Numbered from the stretch's first letter, positions 34,132 to 45,148 are shown. The stretch: 64,000 nt of DNA from Pseudoselenomonas ruminantium (GCF_900113715.1 NZ_FOQK01000009.1:1-64000), one strand, 5' to 3'. Numbers and translations are program-made. The notes: a model not told the origin generated them from the sequence alone.

Positions 34132-37100
34132 ATGGAGCAAACTCCGTTGGGGTGGGTTAGGCTTTCAGGTATTTCGTATCGGAGAATTGAGGAGTTAGAG
34201 ATTTGCGAGCAGGCGGGGCAGCATGGCAAGTGCCGGCTGCTTTTGTGCATGGACGAAGCGTTTGGGAATCAGGATGTTTTGCGTTTAGAGCAGCAAGCGG
34301 TAACGGTCACTGCTGGGGAGGCGGTGCTTTTTCATGGTGTCATCGTCAGCTGCCAGTTGACCAGTCAAGCGGGGGAGAATCGCTTGCTGCTGGTCTTGTA
34401 CACGAGCTCGTATCTGCTCGATATCGGGAAGAAGTCGCGTACCTTCCAGTCGGAGAGCAAGACGCTGGGCAGCATTGCAGGCAACATCGCTGCGCCGTAT
34501 AAAGCCGACGTGCAGGTGCAGGCAGATGAAACCGTGTCCCGTCTGGTCTATCAGGAAGAGCAGACGGATTGGGAGTTCCTGTGCCGCTTGGCGGAGAGCA
34601 CAGGCCGCTATACCTTTGCGGATGCCAAGAGCTGCGGGATACGGATCAGTCTGGGCTATATCCCCTTCCGGCAGAGGGAGCTGTCTATCGAAGATCATGT
34701 TCTGGGCAAGCAGGTGCTGCTGGGAAAATGCAGCAGCGTAAAGCATAATATCGATGATTTTACCGCGCCATGCTACTATACGGTAACGACGATTGATTCG
34801 CCAGATTTGACGCTGGGGGCAGGCTATGGCATCAAAAATGGCCCGCGCGATCAAATCGTCATGCGCAGTCATATCGAGGCCTTGGCAGGAATGCTCGTCA
34901 ACCATTTGGAGGTCGTCAATAAAGAAGGCTGCCGTGTGACGGCCGACGAGCAGCAACGGGATGCACAGCGGGGAAGGTACCTGGGCGGCAGGATTCTAGC
35001 CGTGGATGGCACGAACGTCAAGGTGCATTTCGATGTGGATGCAGAGCAGGCTGAGGAGGAGGCCTGCTGGATTCCCTATGAGAATGTTGTCAATAACTAT
35101 ATGTACTCTATGCCCGATGTGGGCGATAAGGTATTTGTCTACTTTGAGGAAAATGGCAAAAAAATGGCGCAGGGCAGCCATCGCAGCTCTACAGAGGGCA
35201 ATAGCGACTACGATACGCCGGAGAACCGCTCGCTGACGAGTACGAACAATTTGCTGCAATTCCAGCCAGGCAGTGTCATCCTGCAAGCTGGCCGTCAGGG
35301 CGTCAATACATCGGAAATCGATATGAGTGATGCAGCGGGTATAAGCATTCACTCGACGCAGGACATTAGCTTTTGGGCCGACCGCGATATCACGGTACAG
35401 GCAGCGCAAAGCAAGACGCCGGAGCAGCACGGGCAGCCAGCTGCAGACTATGAGCAGGGCATGGCAGACTATACGGCTCATGGCGGGGACAATATCCCCG
35501 TCGATATGGGCAGTGATGCCGAAATCGGTGCCGACGTCGATGCGCTGAAAGCCAGCAGTGCCGCTGCTGAGCCGGTCGTGGCCTCTGGGCAGGCGCAGGC
35601 ATGTGATGCCGCTACGGGTACGACACATGCTGCGGCTGAACCAAGTCCCGAGGCAGCCGATACTCCCGCTGCTGGCATCATCCAGGCGACAGGCAAGGAC
35701 GCCGTGGCTATGCAGGTTGGCGCGAGCAGCATCGTGATTGCTAAGGACGGCGTCATCGAAATCAATACGCCGGTATTCGAGCAGAGTGGCTATATCAAAG
35801 GCGCGCATGAGATCGCCGCTGACCATATGGATGCGGAGCAGGCGAATCAAGTTGCTTTAGATGTCGGGAAGGAATTGCTGTGGGCTGGTGCCAGTATGAT
35901 TCCGGTAGTAGGCAATCTTATGAGTGTTTATGATGCCTATCAGGATATAAAAAAAGGTGATTGGGCAATGGCTGCATTGGACGCCTTTTGTGCTATCCCG
36001 GGACCGGGCAATATGGCCAAGGGCCTTAAGGCTGGTGCGAAGGGACTCAAGGCCGCAGAAAAATTCGGCAAGGTCGGCAAAGCTGCGGTGAAAGTAGGCG
36101 AAGGGCTTGTCAAAGCTGCCGAAGTGATGAATAAGGTCGATGATGCGGTCAAGGGGATTTTGAAAAGCGTTGAACATGTCATGAAGGGAGCCGAGGGAAT
36201 TGTTGTTGACACTGGTAAACTGATGGAAAGAGCTGCGGATGATGTGTTGAAATCAGTAAAAGATGCGGTCAAATCTATGCCAGGAGCTGGGAAATTGCGA
36301 GGGGCATTGGAAGGTGGAAAGGTAGCAAAGGCCGCCAAGTCAGCGTGGAACGGCGTGAAAAAAGGAGCCGGGAAAGTGTGGAATGGAACCAAGGCAATAG
36401 CTAAAAAGGTGGGGGGCGACCCTGTTGATTTGGTTACTGGCAGCTTTGTTTTAGAAATGACCGATATGGTGCTCAAAGATCTCGGCGAGGATTTCGTCCT
36501 GACCCGCTGCTACGAGTCGCTATATGAGAATAAAGGCCAGCATCTCGGCAGCCGTTGGCTGATAAATGTCGGCATGTGCCTGTCAAGAAGCGATGAGCAT
36601 ATTACCGTGCTGATGCCTGATCTGCATCTGGAGAAGTTCCGTTGTCAGGCGGATGGCAGCTGGCAGAATCAGCGCGGCGGCAGTGAGGCCCTGCAGCTGA
36701 CAGAGACTGAGGCGGGATATCAGCTGGCTGTTCCTGCCAAGCGCAAACGCTATACCTTTGATGAAAAGGGCAGGCTGATGTCGATGCAGACGAATCAGCA
36801 GGCACCGGTGACCATCAGCTATCGGGGCGATTTTATCGACCATATCACGCTGGCTTGCGGGCAGGAAGTCCAGTTTACCTATGCGCAGGATAAGATACAT
36901 ACCATAAAAGATCCCTTGGGGCGCGTGCTCCGCTATGAATACGCTGGCGATTTGCTGACGAAGGTCAGCTATTCCGAGTGGGGCAGTTTTGTTTATACCT
37001 ACGATGATGCCGGGCGGATTCTGACGGTAACGGATCTTAATGGCAAGACGTATGTAAAAAACACCTATGACCGCGATGGCCGCGTGACGCGTCAGGCCAT

Positions 37101-40100
37101 GATAACGGGCGGTGAGTATGTCTATTTCTACGACCCGCAGAACCGGCAGAATACCTATACTGAGGTGCATACGGGCCAGCGGCTGACCATCCACTATAAC
37201 CGGCAGCAGCTCGTGGAGGCCATCGATTATCCCGATGGTACGACTGAGGCCTTTGGCTACGATGCCTGGGAGAACCAGATTTATCAGAAAGACCGTCTGG
37301 GCCGTGAGACGCGGCGTGCGTACAATGCGCAGGGACAGCTGCTCAAGGAGGAACGTCCGGATGGCCTGATTACGACATATACCTATGGCGAACAGGGAGA
37401 GTGCCTGCATATAAAGGATAATCTGGGCGGGGAAATCTGCTGCCGCTATACGAAGCAGGGCTGGCTGGAAGAGAAGCGCACGAAGCAGTCGGCCGGCAGC
37501 TGGCAGGTGGAAAGCTACACATACGACTATAGGGGACGTATGGGCAGCAAAAAGATAAACGGTCAGGAAACGATCTATGAGTATCAGGATAGCCTGCCTG
37601 TGCCGTATGTCATGGTGACGCCCTGCGGCGATGAATTCCGCTATGAGTATGATGCCGTCAATCGGCTGATGGCAATCCAAAGCAAATTCGGTGAGCGCAG
37701 TTTCGGCTATGATATATTTGACCATATCGTAGCAGATATCGATGCGCTGGGGAATAGCTACGAGGCAGTTTACGACCTGATGGGGAATCTGTGTCGGGAA
37801 TACAGTCCCAATGAAAATGCCCGCAAGGATTCGCGCTGCTGGCGCTATGCCTATGACGGCATGGATAACCCCATCCGCACGGAAAGTCCGCTGGGGATTG
37901 TTTATATCAAAGAATATGACGGCGAAAGCCGCCTGACCAAAGAGATCCATCCGGAATCCTGGGACGAGGAAACAAAGACTGGGGCTGGCACCACCTATGA
38001 CTACGATGCCGATGGCCGCAAAATTCGTACCCACTATCCCGATGGTGGCGTGGAACGGCTTTTCTACGATGCGGCAGGGAACCTCATCAAAAAGGTAACG
38101 CCGAATCACTATGACGCGCAAACAGATGATGGCGCCGGTATCACCTATACGTATGATGCAGGCAACAACCGTACCTCCGTGACCGATGCGGATGGCAATC
38201 GCATCGAGGTATCCCGCTATGATGCCAAAGGCCGCTGTATCTACCAGCAGGATGCCGGCCAGCTTGCCGCAAGCCGGGAGGGCATGGTCTATGCTACGAC
38301 GTATCGCTATGACTTAGCCGGCAACAAGCTGGAGGAGCGCAAAGCCGTAGCCGAAAAAGACGGTGCCATCCAGTACAGCCTGCGGCGCTGGCTCTATGAT
38401 GCGAACAACAACATCACGGAGGAAAAGACCTGGCTGACGCCCCAAAGCGAAACAAGTGCCAGCGGTTTGACGCGGACTATCCGGAAGGAATACGACGCGC
38501 AGAACCGGCTGGTTCGCGTGACCGACAACCTTGGCGCGGAGGTCAAATACACCTACAACAGCATCGGCAAGCGGACGGAGGAGAAAAGGAAAATCAACGG
38601 CGAAGAAACGCAGTACATCAAGTACGCGTACGATGCCGCTGGCCGCCTGCTGGAGCGGGCAGAAAAACGCAATCCCAAGCGTAACCGCAAGTGGTGGGCG
38701 ATAACCAGCTATGCCTACGATGCCGATGGCAACATCACGGAGATACAATTGCCCGACGGCAGCAAAATCCAACGCGCCTATGATGCTATGGACAGGCTGA
38801 CCACTGAAACGGTAGTGGATAACGCCTCAGGGCAGCAAAATACGACGCGGTTTGCCTACGACAAGGCAGGCAACATCATCCGCATTACAGATGATTGCGG
38901 CCGCGACGAAAGCTTCGCCTACAACCTGATGAACCAGCGGACCGAAGAAATCTCCAGCGAAGGCCGCACGCAGAAAATTGTCTACGATAAAGAAGGAAAT
39001 ATCACGGAGCGGCAGCTGCCGCAAGATATGTCGTACCGCTATCAATACGACAGTGCCGGCCGGCTGACCGCAGTCATCGGCACGGATGGCAAGCTGCTCG
39101 AAACCGTCGCCTACGACCGTGCGGGCCGCCGCATCAAGGTGGAGACCGCTGGCGGCAGTGGCGCGGCCTACGAATACACCGCCGCAGGCTGGCAGACAAG
39201 AATCGCCACCAACGGCGGTGCCAGCCAGGTCTATCACTACGATGCCCAGGGCAATGTCACAGGCATCGTTGACGGCAACGGCAATGAAACGAGCTACGTC
39301 CTCGACAGCTGGGGCCGCATCACGGAAATCCGCAAAGCTGATGGCAGCAAAGAAAACTACGCCTACGACTTTGCGGGTAACATCATCGAAGCTGTCGATG
39401 GCAACGGCAACAAGCGGACGTATGCGTATGACGATAACAAAAAATACACCGCCGATGGTAAACTAATCAAATTCCAAGACCGCAATGGTATAACGAATGA
39501 GTACCAGTGGAATGTTTACGGCAGTCTCGTCGAAAGAAAAGCTGGCGATTTGCGCAATAGCTACGAATATGCACCCAACGGGCAGCTTATAGCGGCCATC
39601 GCAGGCGGCATGGACTACCGCTACACCTACGACCGAGACGGCCTGCTGCTCAATAAGAAAGCCAGCGGCAAAACGCTTTTGGCCTATACTTATGACGAGC
39701 TGGGCCGCAAGATAAGCCAGACTGACATTACAGGCCGGCAAGTCAGCTACCGATTTGACAAGTCAAATCACTTAGTGGATATATGCAACGAAGTTGACCA
39801 GTCAATTGTCAAATTTATCCGTGACGCGGATGGTGCTATCCAAAAGATAACCCATGCCAACGGCATGTGGCAGGATATTGCCTATGACGCGGATAAGAAT
39901 ATAACGAGCCTGACGGTAGCCACGCCCGACAAAATTATTGCCCAGAACACCTACCGCTACGACGGCAACGGCCAAAGAATCGAGAAAAACGAGCTGGCGG
40001 GCAAGACACTCTACACCTATGACAGCTTGAACCGTTTGCAGCAGGCAGAATATCCGACCTATACGGAGCGGTTCAGCTACGACCAAGCGGGGAATCGGCT

Positions 40101-41244
40101 GACTAGAACGGCGAAAGACATCGAGGAGCAGTATGTTTATGATGTCAATAACCGGCTGACAAGACGAACCGTCAACGGCCAAGAAGAAAACTATCGCTAC
40201 GATAACGCAGGCAATCTGCTAAGTGATGGCAACAACACCTACGAATATGACGCGTTCCGCAGAACGAGCAAAGTGACCACGAAAACAGGCCTAACGCAAA
40301 TAAACCACTACGATGCCGAAGGCCTGCGTCACGAAATGGAAGAAAACGGTAAGCTCGTACAGTTTATCTTCAACGAAAACAAGGAAGTGATAACGGAACA
40401 GGAAGGGGAAAACATCACCCGACTGATTCGCACCAGCGACCTCTGGGCGATGGAAGCCAACCCCGAGAAGACCTGGTACCACTATGCTAGCGATGAACAG
40501 GGAAGTACCATCTTCCTCACGGATGCAGAAGGAAAAGTAAAAAATCGCTACACCTACGATGCCTTCGGTAATACAATAGAAGCGGAAGAACAAATTCCCA
40601 ACCGCTACCAATACACCGGCCAGCAGCTAGACCCAATAACCCAGCAATACTACCTGCGCGCAAGATTCTACAACCCCGCCATCGCCAGATTTACGCAGGA
40701 AGACGAATACCACGGCGATGGACTGAATCTCTATGCCTACTGTGCGAATAACCCTGTGGATTATTATGATCCGAGTGGGTATTTAAAAAAATGGTTGGAT
40801 GATAAAACCTTACAACATGTGGCAGATGAAATTCATGAAGCAATTGGGCCTGATGTTCGTGCTAAAAGAAGCCGGACAACAACGGTTACACAAGGAAAAG
40901 ATTTAAATGGCAAGGTGATTCATACGGTTACATCTAGTAGCCCTAGCGGATTGACAGGAAAACAAAAAAATAAGGCGAGAGAATTGTTAGGGGATGATGT
41001 AAAGTTACCAAAGGTAGAGCCAGGTAACAAGGTGCTTCATGAACATCATGGAGAGCAGAGAGGGATTAGGGGGACAGAAGGTCAGTTAGAAAGAGTGCAG
41101 GCTTCAAGTTCAGGTGCAAAACATGGTGGCGCTGCATGTAAAGAGTGTGCAGAAGCACAAATGAAAAATGGTGTTCGTAATGCGACGGGCATTCAAGAAA
41201 AATTTGGAGGCGAAGGAAGGCGCTTTCCGAAGTGTGGAGGTTAA
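34132..41244 (+). CDS. VgrG-Rhs fusion with deaminase-like C-terminal toxin, 2370 aa
   Basis: A polymorphic effector. Residues 1-330 are VgrG/gpD-like (TDWEFLCRLAESTGRYTF motif). About 330-560 contain an OB-like part and a spike-like part with an Ala/Asp-rich linker. About 565-755 form a hydrophobic then Lys/Gly/Ala-rich helical stretch. DUF6531 begins near 762 (DPVDLVTGSFVLE). About 880-2150 hold tens of YD repeats building the Rhs shell. The Rhs core ends near 2215 in YYLRARFYNPAIARFTQED and DPSGY. The last 155 residues form the toxin: HHGEQRGI and ACKEC look like the HxE and CxxC zinc motifs of deaminase toxins. The DNA turns AT-rich exactly there. AGAAGG precedes the ATG. Confidence 0.88.
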   Translation: MEQTPLGWVRLSGISYRRIEELEICEQAGQHGKCRLLLCMDEAFGNQDVLRLEQQAVTVTAGEAVLFHGVIVSCQLTSQAGENRLLLVLYTSSYLLDIGKKSRTFQSESKTLGSIAGNIAAPYKADVQVQADETVSRLVYQEEQTDWEFLCRLAESTGRYTFADAKSCGIRISLGYIPFRQRELSIEDHVLGKQVLLGKCSSVKHNIDDFTAPCYYTVTTIDSPDLTLGAGYGIKNGPRDQIVMRSHIEALAGMLVNHLEVVNKEGCRVTADEQQRDAQRGRYLGGRILAVDGTNVKVHFDVDAEQAEEEACWIPYENVVNNYMYSMPDVGDKVFVYFEENGKKMAQGSHRSSTEGNSDYDTPENRSLTSTNNLLQFQPGSVILQAGRQGVNTSEIDMSDAAGISIHSTQDISFWADRDITVQAAQSKTPEQHGQPAADYEQGMADYTAHGGDNIPVDMGSDAEIGADVDALKASSAAAEPVVASGQAQACDAATGTTHAAAEPSPEAADTPAAGIIQATGKDAVAMQVGASSIVIAKDGVIEINTPVFEQSGYIKGAHEIAADHMDAEQANQVALDVGKELLWAGASMIPVVGNLMSVYDAYQDIKKGDWAMAALDAFCAIPGPGNMAKGLKAGAKGLKAAEKFGKVGKAAVKVGEGLVKAAEVMNKVDDAVKGILKSVEHVMKGAEGIVVDTGKLMERAADDVLKSVKDAVKSMPGAGKLRGALEGGKVAKAAKSAWNGVKKGAGKVWNGTKAIAKKVGGDPVDLVTGSFVLEMTDMVLKDLGEDFVLTRCYESLYENKGQHLGSRWLINVGMCLSRSDEHITVLMPDLHLEKFRCQADGSWQNQRGGSEALQLTETEAGYQLAVPAKRKRYTFDEKGRLMSMQTNQQAPVTISYRGDFIDHITLACGQEVQFTYAQDKIHTIKDPLGRVLRYEYAGDLLTKVSYSEWGSFVYTYDDAGRILTVTDLNGKTYVKNTYDRDGRVTRQAMITGGEYVYFYDPQNRQNTYTEVHTGQRLTIHYNRQQLVEAIDYPDGTTEAFGYDAWENQIYQKDRLGRETRRAYNAQGQLLKEERPDGLITTYTYGEQGECLHIKDNLGGEICCRYTKQGWLEEKRTKQSAGSWQVESYTYDYRGRMGSKKINGQETIYEYQDSLPVPYVMVTPCGDEFRYEYDAVNRLMAIQSKFGERSFGYDIFDHIVADIDALGNSYEAVYDLMGNLCREYSPNENARKDSRCWRYAYDGMDNPIRTESPLGIVYIKEYDGESRLTKEIHPESWDEETKTGAGTTYDYDADGRKIRTHYPDGGVERLFYDAAGNLIKKVTPNHYDAQTDDGAGITYTYDAGNNRTSVTDADGNRIEVSRYDAKGRCIYQQDAGQLAASREGMVYATTYRYDLAGNKLEERKAVAEKDGAIQYSLRRWLYDANNNITEEKTWLTPQSETSASGLTRTIRKEYDAQNRLVRVTDNLGAEVKYTYNSIGKRTEEKRKINGEETQYIKYAYDAAGRLLERAEKRNPKRNRKWWAITSYAYDADGNITEIQLPDGSKIQRAYDAMDRLTTETVVDNASGQQNTTRFAYDKAGNIIRITDDCGRDESFAYNLMNQRTEEISSEGRTQKIVYDKEGNITERQLPQDMSYRYQYDSAGRLTAVIGTDGKLLETVAYDRAGRRIKVETAGGSGAAYEYTAAGWQTRIATNGGASQVYHYDAQGNVTGIVDGNGNETSYVLDSWGRITEIRKADGSKENYAYDFAGNIIEAVDGNGNKRTYAYDDNKKYTADGKLIKFQDRNGITNEYQWNVYGSLVERKAGDLRNSYEYAPNGQLIAAIAGGMDYRYTYDRDGLLLNKKASGKTLLAYTYDELGRKISQTDITGRQVSYRFDKSNHLVDICNEVDQSIVKFIRDADGAIQKITHANGMWQDIAYDADKNITSLTVATPDKIIAQNTYRYDGNGQRIEKNELAGKTLYTYDSLNRLQQAEYPTYTERFSYDQAGNRLTRTAKDIEEQYVYDVNNRLTRRTVNGQEENYRYDNAGNLLSDGNNTYEYDAFRRTSKVTTKTGLTQINHYDAEGLRHEMEENGKLVQFIFNENKEVITEQEGENITRLIRTSDLWAMEANPEKTWYHYASDEQGSTIFLTDAEGKVKNRYTYDAFGNTIEAEEQIPNRYQYTGQQLDPITQQYYLRARFYNPAIARFTQEDEYHGDGLNLYAYCANNPVDYYDPSGYLKKWLDDKTLQHVADEIHEAIGPDVRAKRSRTTTVTQGKDLNGKVIHTVTSSSPSGLTGKQKNKARELLGDDVKLPKVEPGNKVLHEHHGEQRGIRGTEGQLERVQASSSGAKHGGAACKECAEAQMKNGVRNATGIQEKFGGEGRRFPKCGG

Positions 41245-41249
41245 TGTTT

Positions 41250-42107
41250 ATGATTGATTTAAAAAAAGAAATGATTAGAAATTTAGATTCATACTTAAAC
41301 GTAGAGGAAACACTAAATGTAATTTCATCTTTGGAAGAACAATTTAATCTGGATGAACTGCAAAAAATAAGTGAAGCTGCATGCCAAGAGGGGGCTTGTA
41401 AAGAATTGGCGTTTTGGGTGGTGCCGTTTCTGTATAATTTAAGTAAAAAGGTATCGGATGACAATAAAATCCAGCTTTATATTGAGGCGGGAATGGTATA
41501 CGCATATTCTTATGAAATAGAAGAATTTATCTCTCAAGAATTGAAATTATGTATGGAAAAAGCTAGATATAATTTTCAAGATGATATGATGGAATATGTT
41601 TTAAAAAACAGATTTGATATAATAGATGAATACTATTTAATAGGAAGCTTAATTACATTTTACAATCAACGCTTGGGGGCATCGCTGCTATATGGTAATT
41701 TGTTTGCGTATGAAAATGATGTAGAATTAGATTTAGAGTGTGTCTATCATCATAAGTTATGTGTTAATATAAAAGATGATGGTGTATGGTGTAACGATAA
41801 ATTGCAGATTAATAAGGAAAAAATCGAAGGAATAATTCTTTTTATAAAAAAGTGGAAAAAGAAAGATGACGTTAACGATTTATTGGAGTTGGTAAATGCT
41901 ATTTTACAGAAAGTAAATCTGCCCAAAATGAGAAACGTGGATAAAATGGAATGTAAAGATACCAAAGAGATGTTTGTTATAGTTGGAACTATTTTGAGTT
42001 ATTTAGGTTATAATGATGAAGCTGGAAAATACTTTTACATGTTAAATGATTTGGAATGCCCTATTTGTAATAATAAGTTTATGATTGCAGAACAATGGGA
42101 GCTGTAA
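41250..42107 (+). CDS. Putative immunity protein to the VgrG-Rhs toxin, 285 aa
   Basis: An AT-rich gene directly after the toxin. GGAGG (41236-41240) overlaps the end of the toxin gene and is best spaced for the ATG at 41250 rather than that at 41244. The soluble, helical protein begins IDLKKEMIRNLDSYLNVEE and has a CPICNNKF zinc-knuckle-like C-terminus. No family recognised. It is assigned by position: the cognate immunity gene almost always follows an Rhs toxin. Confidence 0.75.
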   Translation: MIDLKKEMIRNLDSYLNVEETLNVISSLEEQFNLDELQKISEAACQEGACKELAFWVVPFLYNLSKKVSDDNKIQLYIEAGMVYAYSYEIEEFISQELKLCMEKARYNFQDDMMEYVLKNRFDIIDEYYLIGSLITFYNQRLGASLLYGNLFAYENDVELDLECVYHHKLCVNIKDDGVWCNDKLQINKEKIEGIILFIKKWKKKDDVNDLLELVNAILQKVNLPKMRNVDKMECKDTKEMFVIVGTILSYLGYNDEAGKYFYMLNDLECPICNNKFMIAEQWEL

Positions 42108-42184
42108 ATAATTAGAAATGAAATAATCAAGTGATGTTGTATTTGTCAGCAGGACGCGGGGGAGCTTGAAGTGAGCTGCGCAAT

Positions 42185-44312
42185 GCGGTCGCCGAAAAAG
42201 AAGGGGAAGTTTAGTACAGCCTGCGGTGCTGGCTGTATGATATCCACAATAACATCAGCGAGGAAAAGACCTAGCTGACGCCGCAAAGAGAGACGAGCGC
42301 AAGCGGCCTACGAATACACCGCCGCAGGCTGGCAGGCAAGAATCGCCACCAACGGCGGTGCCAGCCAGGCCTATCACTACGATGCCTAGGGCAATGTCAC
42401 GGGCATCGTTGATGGCAACGGCAATGAAACGAGCTACGTTCTCGACAGCTGGGGCCGCATCACGGAAATCCGCAAAGCGGATGGCAGCAAAGAAAACTAC
42501 GCCTACGACTTTGCGGGCAACATCACCGAAGCTGTCGATGGCAACGGCAACAAGCGGACATACGCGTATGACGACAACAATCAGCTGAAGTGCATCACCT
42601 ACCCCGACGGCAGTCAGGAGCAGTATCACTACACCGCCGATGGTAAACTAATCAAATTCCAAGACCGCAATGGTATAACGAATGAGTACCAGTGGAATGT
42701 CTACGGCAGTCTTATCGAGCGAAAAGCTGGCAAGCTGCGCAATAGCTATGAATATGCACCTAATGGGCAATTGACCGCCGCTATCTCCAATGGTATGGAC
42801 TACCGCTACACCTACGACAAAGACGGCCTGCTGCTTGCAAAGAAAGCCAGTGGCAAAACGCTTTTGGCCTATACTTATGACGAACTGGGCCGCAAGACAA
42901 GCCAGACTGACATTACAGGCCGGCAAGTCAGCTACCGATTTGACAAGTCAAATCAACTCGTTGACATATGCAACGAAGTTGACCAGTCAATGGTCAAATT
43001 CACCCGCGATGCCGATGGCGCCATCCAAAAGATAACCCACGCCAACGGCATGTGGCAGGATATTGCCTATGACGCGGATAAGAATATAACGAGCCTGACG
43101 GTAGCCACGCCCGACAAAATCCTTGCGCAAAACACCTACCGCTATGACGGCAACGGCCAGCGCATCGAGAAAAACGAGCTGGTGGGTAAGACCCTATACA
43201 CCTATGACAGTTTGAACCGTTTGCAGCAGGCAGAATATCCAACCTATACGGAGCGATTCAGCTACGACCAAGCGGGGAATCGGCTGACTAGAACGGCGAA
43301 AGACATCGAGGAGCAGTATGTTTATGATGTCAACAACCGTCTGACAAGACGAACCGTCAACGGACAGGTGGAAAACTATCGCTACGATAACGCCGGTAAT
43401 TTGCTACAAGATGGCAACACCACCTACGAATACGACGCGTTCCGCAGAACCAGCAAGGTAACGACGAAAGCTGGTATAACGCAAATAAACCGCTACGATG
43501 CCGAAGGCCTGCGCTGCGAAATGGAAGAAAACGGCAAGCTCGTACAGTTTATCTTCAACGAAAACAAGGAAGTGATAACGGAACAGGAAGGGGAAAACAT
43601 CACCCGACTGATTCGCACCAGCGACCTTTGGGCGATGGAAGCCAACCCCGAGAAGACCTGGTACCACTATGCTAGCGACGAACAGGGAAGTACCGTATTC
43701 ATCACAGATGAGCAAGGCGAGGTAAAGAATCGCTACACCTACGACGCGTTTGGTAATACAATAGAATCGGAAGAACAGATTCCCAATCGATACCAGTACA
43801 CGGGCCAGCAGCTAGACCCGCTAACTCAGCAATACTACCTGCGCGCAAGATTCTATAATCCAGCAATTGCCAGATTCACACAGGAAGACGAATATCACGG
43901 CGACGGGTTGAATCTGTATGCCTACTGCGCGAATGACCCTGTGGATTATTATGATCTGAGTGGGTATTATAAGAATCCTGTTGAAGAATCAAGGAGAGCA
44001 GCGTTCAGACATGCTAAACGAGATGCCGGGATTAATGTTTCTAGTCAGCCTGTTAAAGTTGAGCGTGTAAAATATTATGATGAATTTGGAGAAGCTAGAA
44101 AAGGTAAGAATGGTCAACTTATTTGGTCACGCCAATATTATTATAAAAACAATCGTGGTAAAACGATTATAATACAAGAACATCAAGATGGTCATGTGTT
44201 TGTGGATGGTAAGGGAACTCAAGGGCCTCATTTTAATGTAAGGCCAGAAAATAATCCACATACAGGTACAGTTGAGGGGGCTTTAAAACATTATGGATAT
44301 AAAAGAAGATGA
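42185..44312 (+). pseudogene. Displaced rhs cassette A: Rhs core plus HNH/endonuclease VII-like toxin
   Basis: A 5'-truncated copy of the intact rhs gene. 42185-42300 is a decayed match to 38345-38470; it then jumps to sequence matching 39170 onward. In-frame stops occur at about 42272 (TGG to TAG) and 42387 (CAG to TAG). From 42390 the frame is open to 44312 and includes the complete Rhs core (RFYNPAIARFTQED). The tip differs from the main gene: AFRHAKRDAGINVSSQPVKV, IIIQEHQDGHVF and GPHFNVRPENNPHTG, the pattern of HNH/endonuclease VII-fold polymorphic toxins. It cannot be made as an effector on its own but could recombine into the main gene. Confidence 0.8.
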
Positions 44313-44766
44313 AATCTTATGGTATAAAATCACTGAAAAACACTTTTTTATCGAAAAACTTTATGGAGGAGAAATACCTGAGTTAAAAGGAATAAAAATA
44401 CAATCATTAAATGTAAATCTTAGGAAAGATGAAAAATATATTTCATCTGCACAGTTGAGTGTGATTATAAAAGGTGTTCCCAAGAATATACCGCCTAAGT
44501 GGGTAGCAAGGGAAGTTAATGGGGTAGAGCTTGTATTAGAAATATTAAAAATATCAGGTATTCATATTGTTTCGTCGGATGAATGCGAAAGTAATATAAC
44601 TATAGGACAATCTGAAAGTCAGATAACTATAAAACTAGATGGCGAGATGGATGGAGAGATAATATGCCCAGTTGAGTATTCTTATTATGTGGAAAATAGA
44701 AGAGAAAAAATTGATAATAATTATTTGGCAATAAAAGAAATAAGAGGTGTTATGATTGATACGTGA
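44293..44766 (+). CDS. Immunity protein of cassette A, Imm50-like
   Basis: A 157-aa soluble protein whose start overlaps the end of the endonuclease-like toxin by 20 nt, the usual toxin-immunity layout. The strand pattern and VPKNIPPKWVAREVNGVELVLEI recall the Imm50 family; the assignment is by eye. The frame is intact although its rhs partner is truncated, so it may still protect against siblings carrying this toxin. Confidence 0.65.
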   Translation: MDIKEDEILWYKITEKHFFIEKLYGGEIPELKGIKIQSLNVNLRKDEKYISSAQLSVIIKGVPKNIPPKWVAREVNGVELVLEILKISGIHIVSSDECESNITIGQSESQITIKLDGEMDGEIICPVEYSYYVENRREKIDNNYLAIKEIRGVMIDT

Positions 44767-45148
44767 ATTGGAACAAATAGCAGGGCGTAAAGATGTTAAA
44801 ACATTGCATGACATTTTTATCAATCCAGTTTTAATTGAAGATTGCCTAATAGATTCGGTGAAATATTCAAATAGAAATGCTATGGTTGGAGGATATATAA
44901 AAAAATCAGTTGATATGTCCCGAGATGGTTATTTGAATGATACATATGTATATTATTGGCTTTGCTTGGAGAATATAAGAAAGGTGGAAATAATGGAAAC
45001 TTATGTAATACAGTCTTTTAAGATTGAAACAAAAGGAAGTTGTGTTTTATTAGAAGCAGGTAATGGCTTGATAATTGTTGCTGATAAAGTAAGACTTGAT
45101 AGCATTACGCCTACTTGGTGTAAAGATTTAAATTCTAATATAATTTAA
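44756..45148 (+). CDS. Unknown immunity-type protein, 130 aa
   Basis: An AT-rich gene overlapping the end of the Imm50-like gene. The TTG start at 44756 has AGAGGTG upstream; no better ATG exists near the 5' end. The protein is mixed alpha/beta with IETKGSCVLLEAGNGLIIVADKV near the end. No family recognised. It is probably a further orphan immunity gene; its own toxin is not seen. Confidence 0.55.
   Translation: MIRELEQIAGRKDVKTLHDIFINPVLIEDCLIDSVKYSNRNAMVGGYIKKSVDMSRDGYLNDTYVYYWLCLENIRKVEIMETYVIQSFKIETKGSCVLLEAGNGLIIVADKVRLDSITPTWCKDLNSNII

Noticed and set aside
36583..38121. 512-aa minus-strand frame inside the rhs gene, and similar antisense frames in the rhs copies (for example 49348-50340)
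   Set aside because: They arise because YD-repeat codons lack stops in the opposite strand. The repeated Ile/Val/Gly pattern mirrors the repeats.
36900..40780. Regular repeats that could suggest CRISPR or a tandem DNA array
   Set aside because: The periodicity is at protein level (YD repeats of about 20 residues) without identical spaced DNA repeats or spacers.
28623..41244. Prophage or a tailocin locus
   Set aside because: Only spike-like genes are present. No capsid, tube, sheath, terminase, integrase, holin or endolysin was seen in the window.
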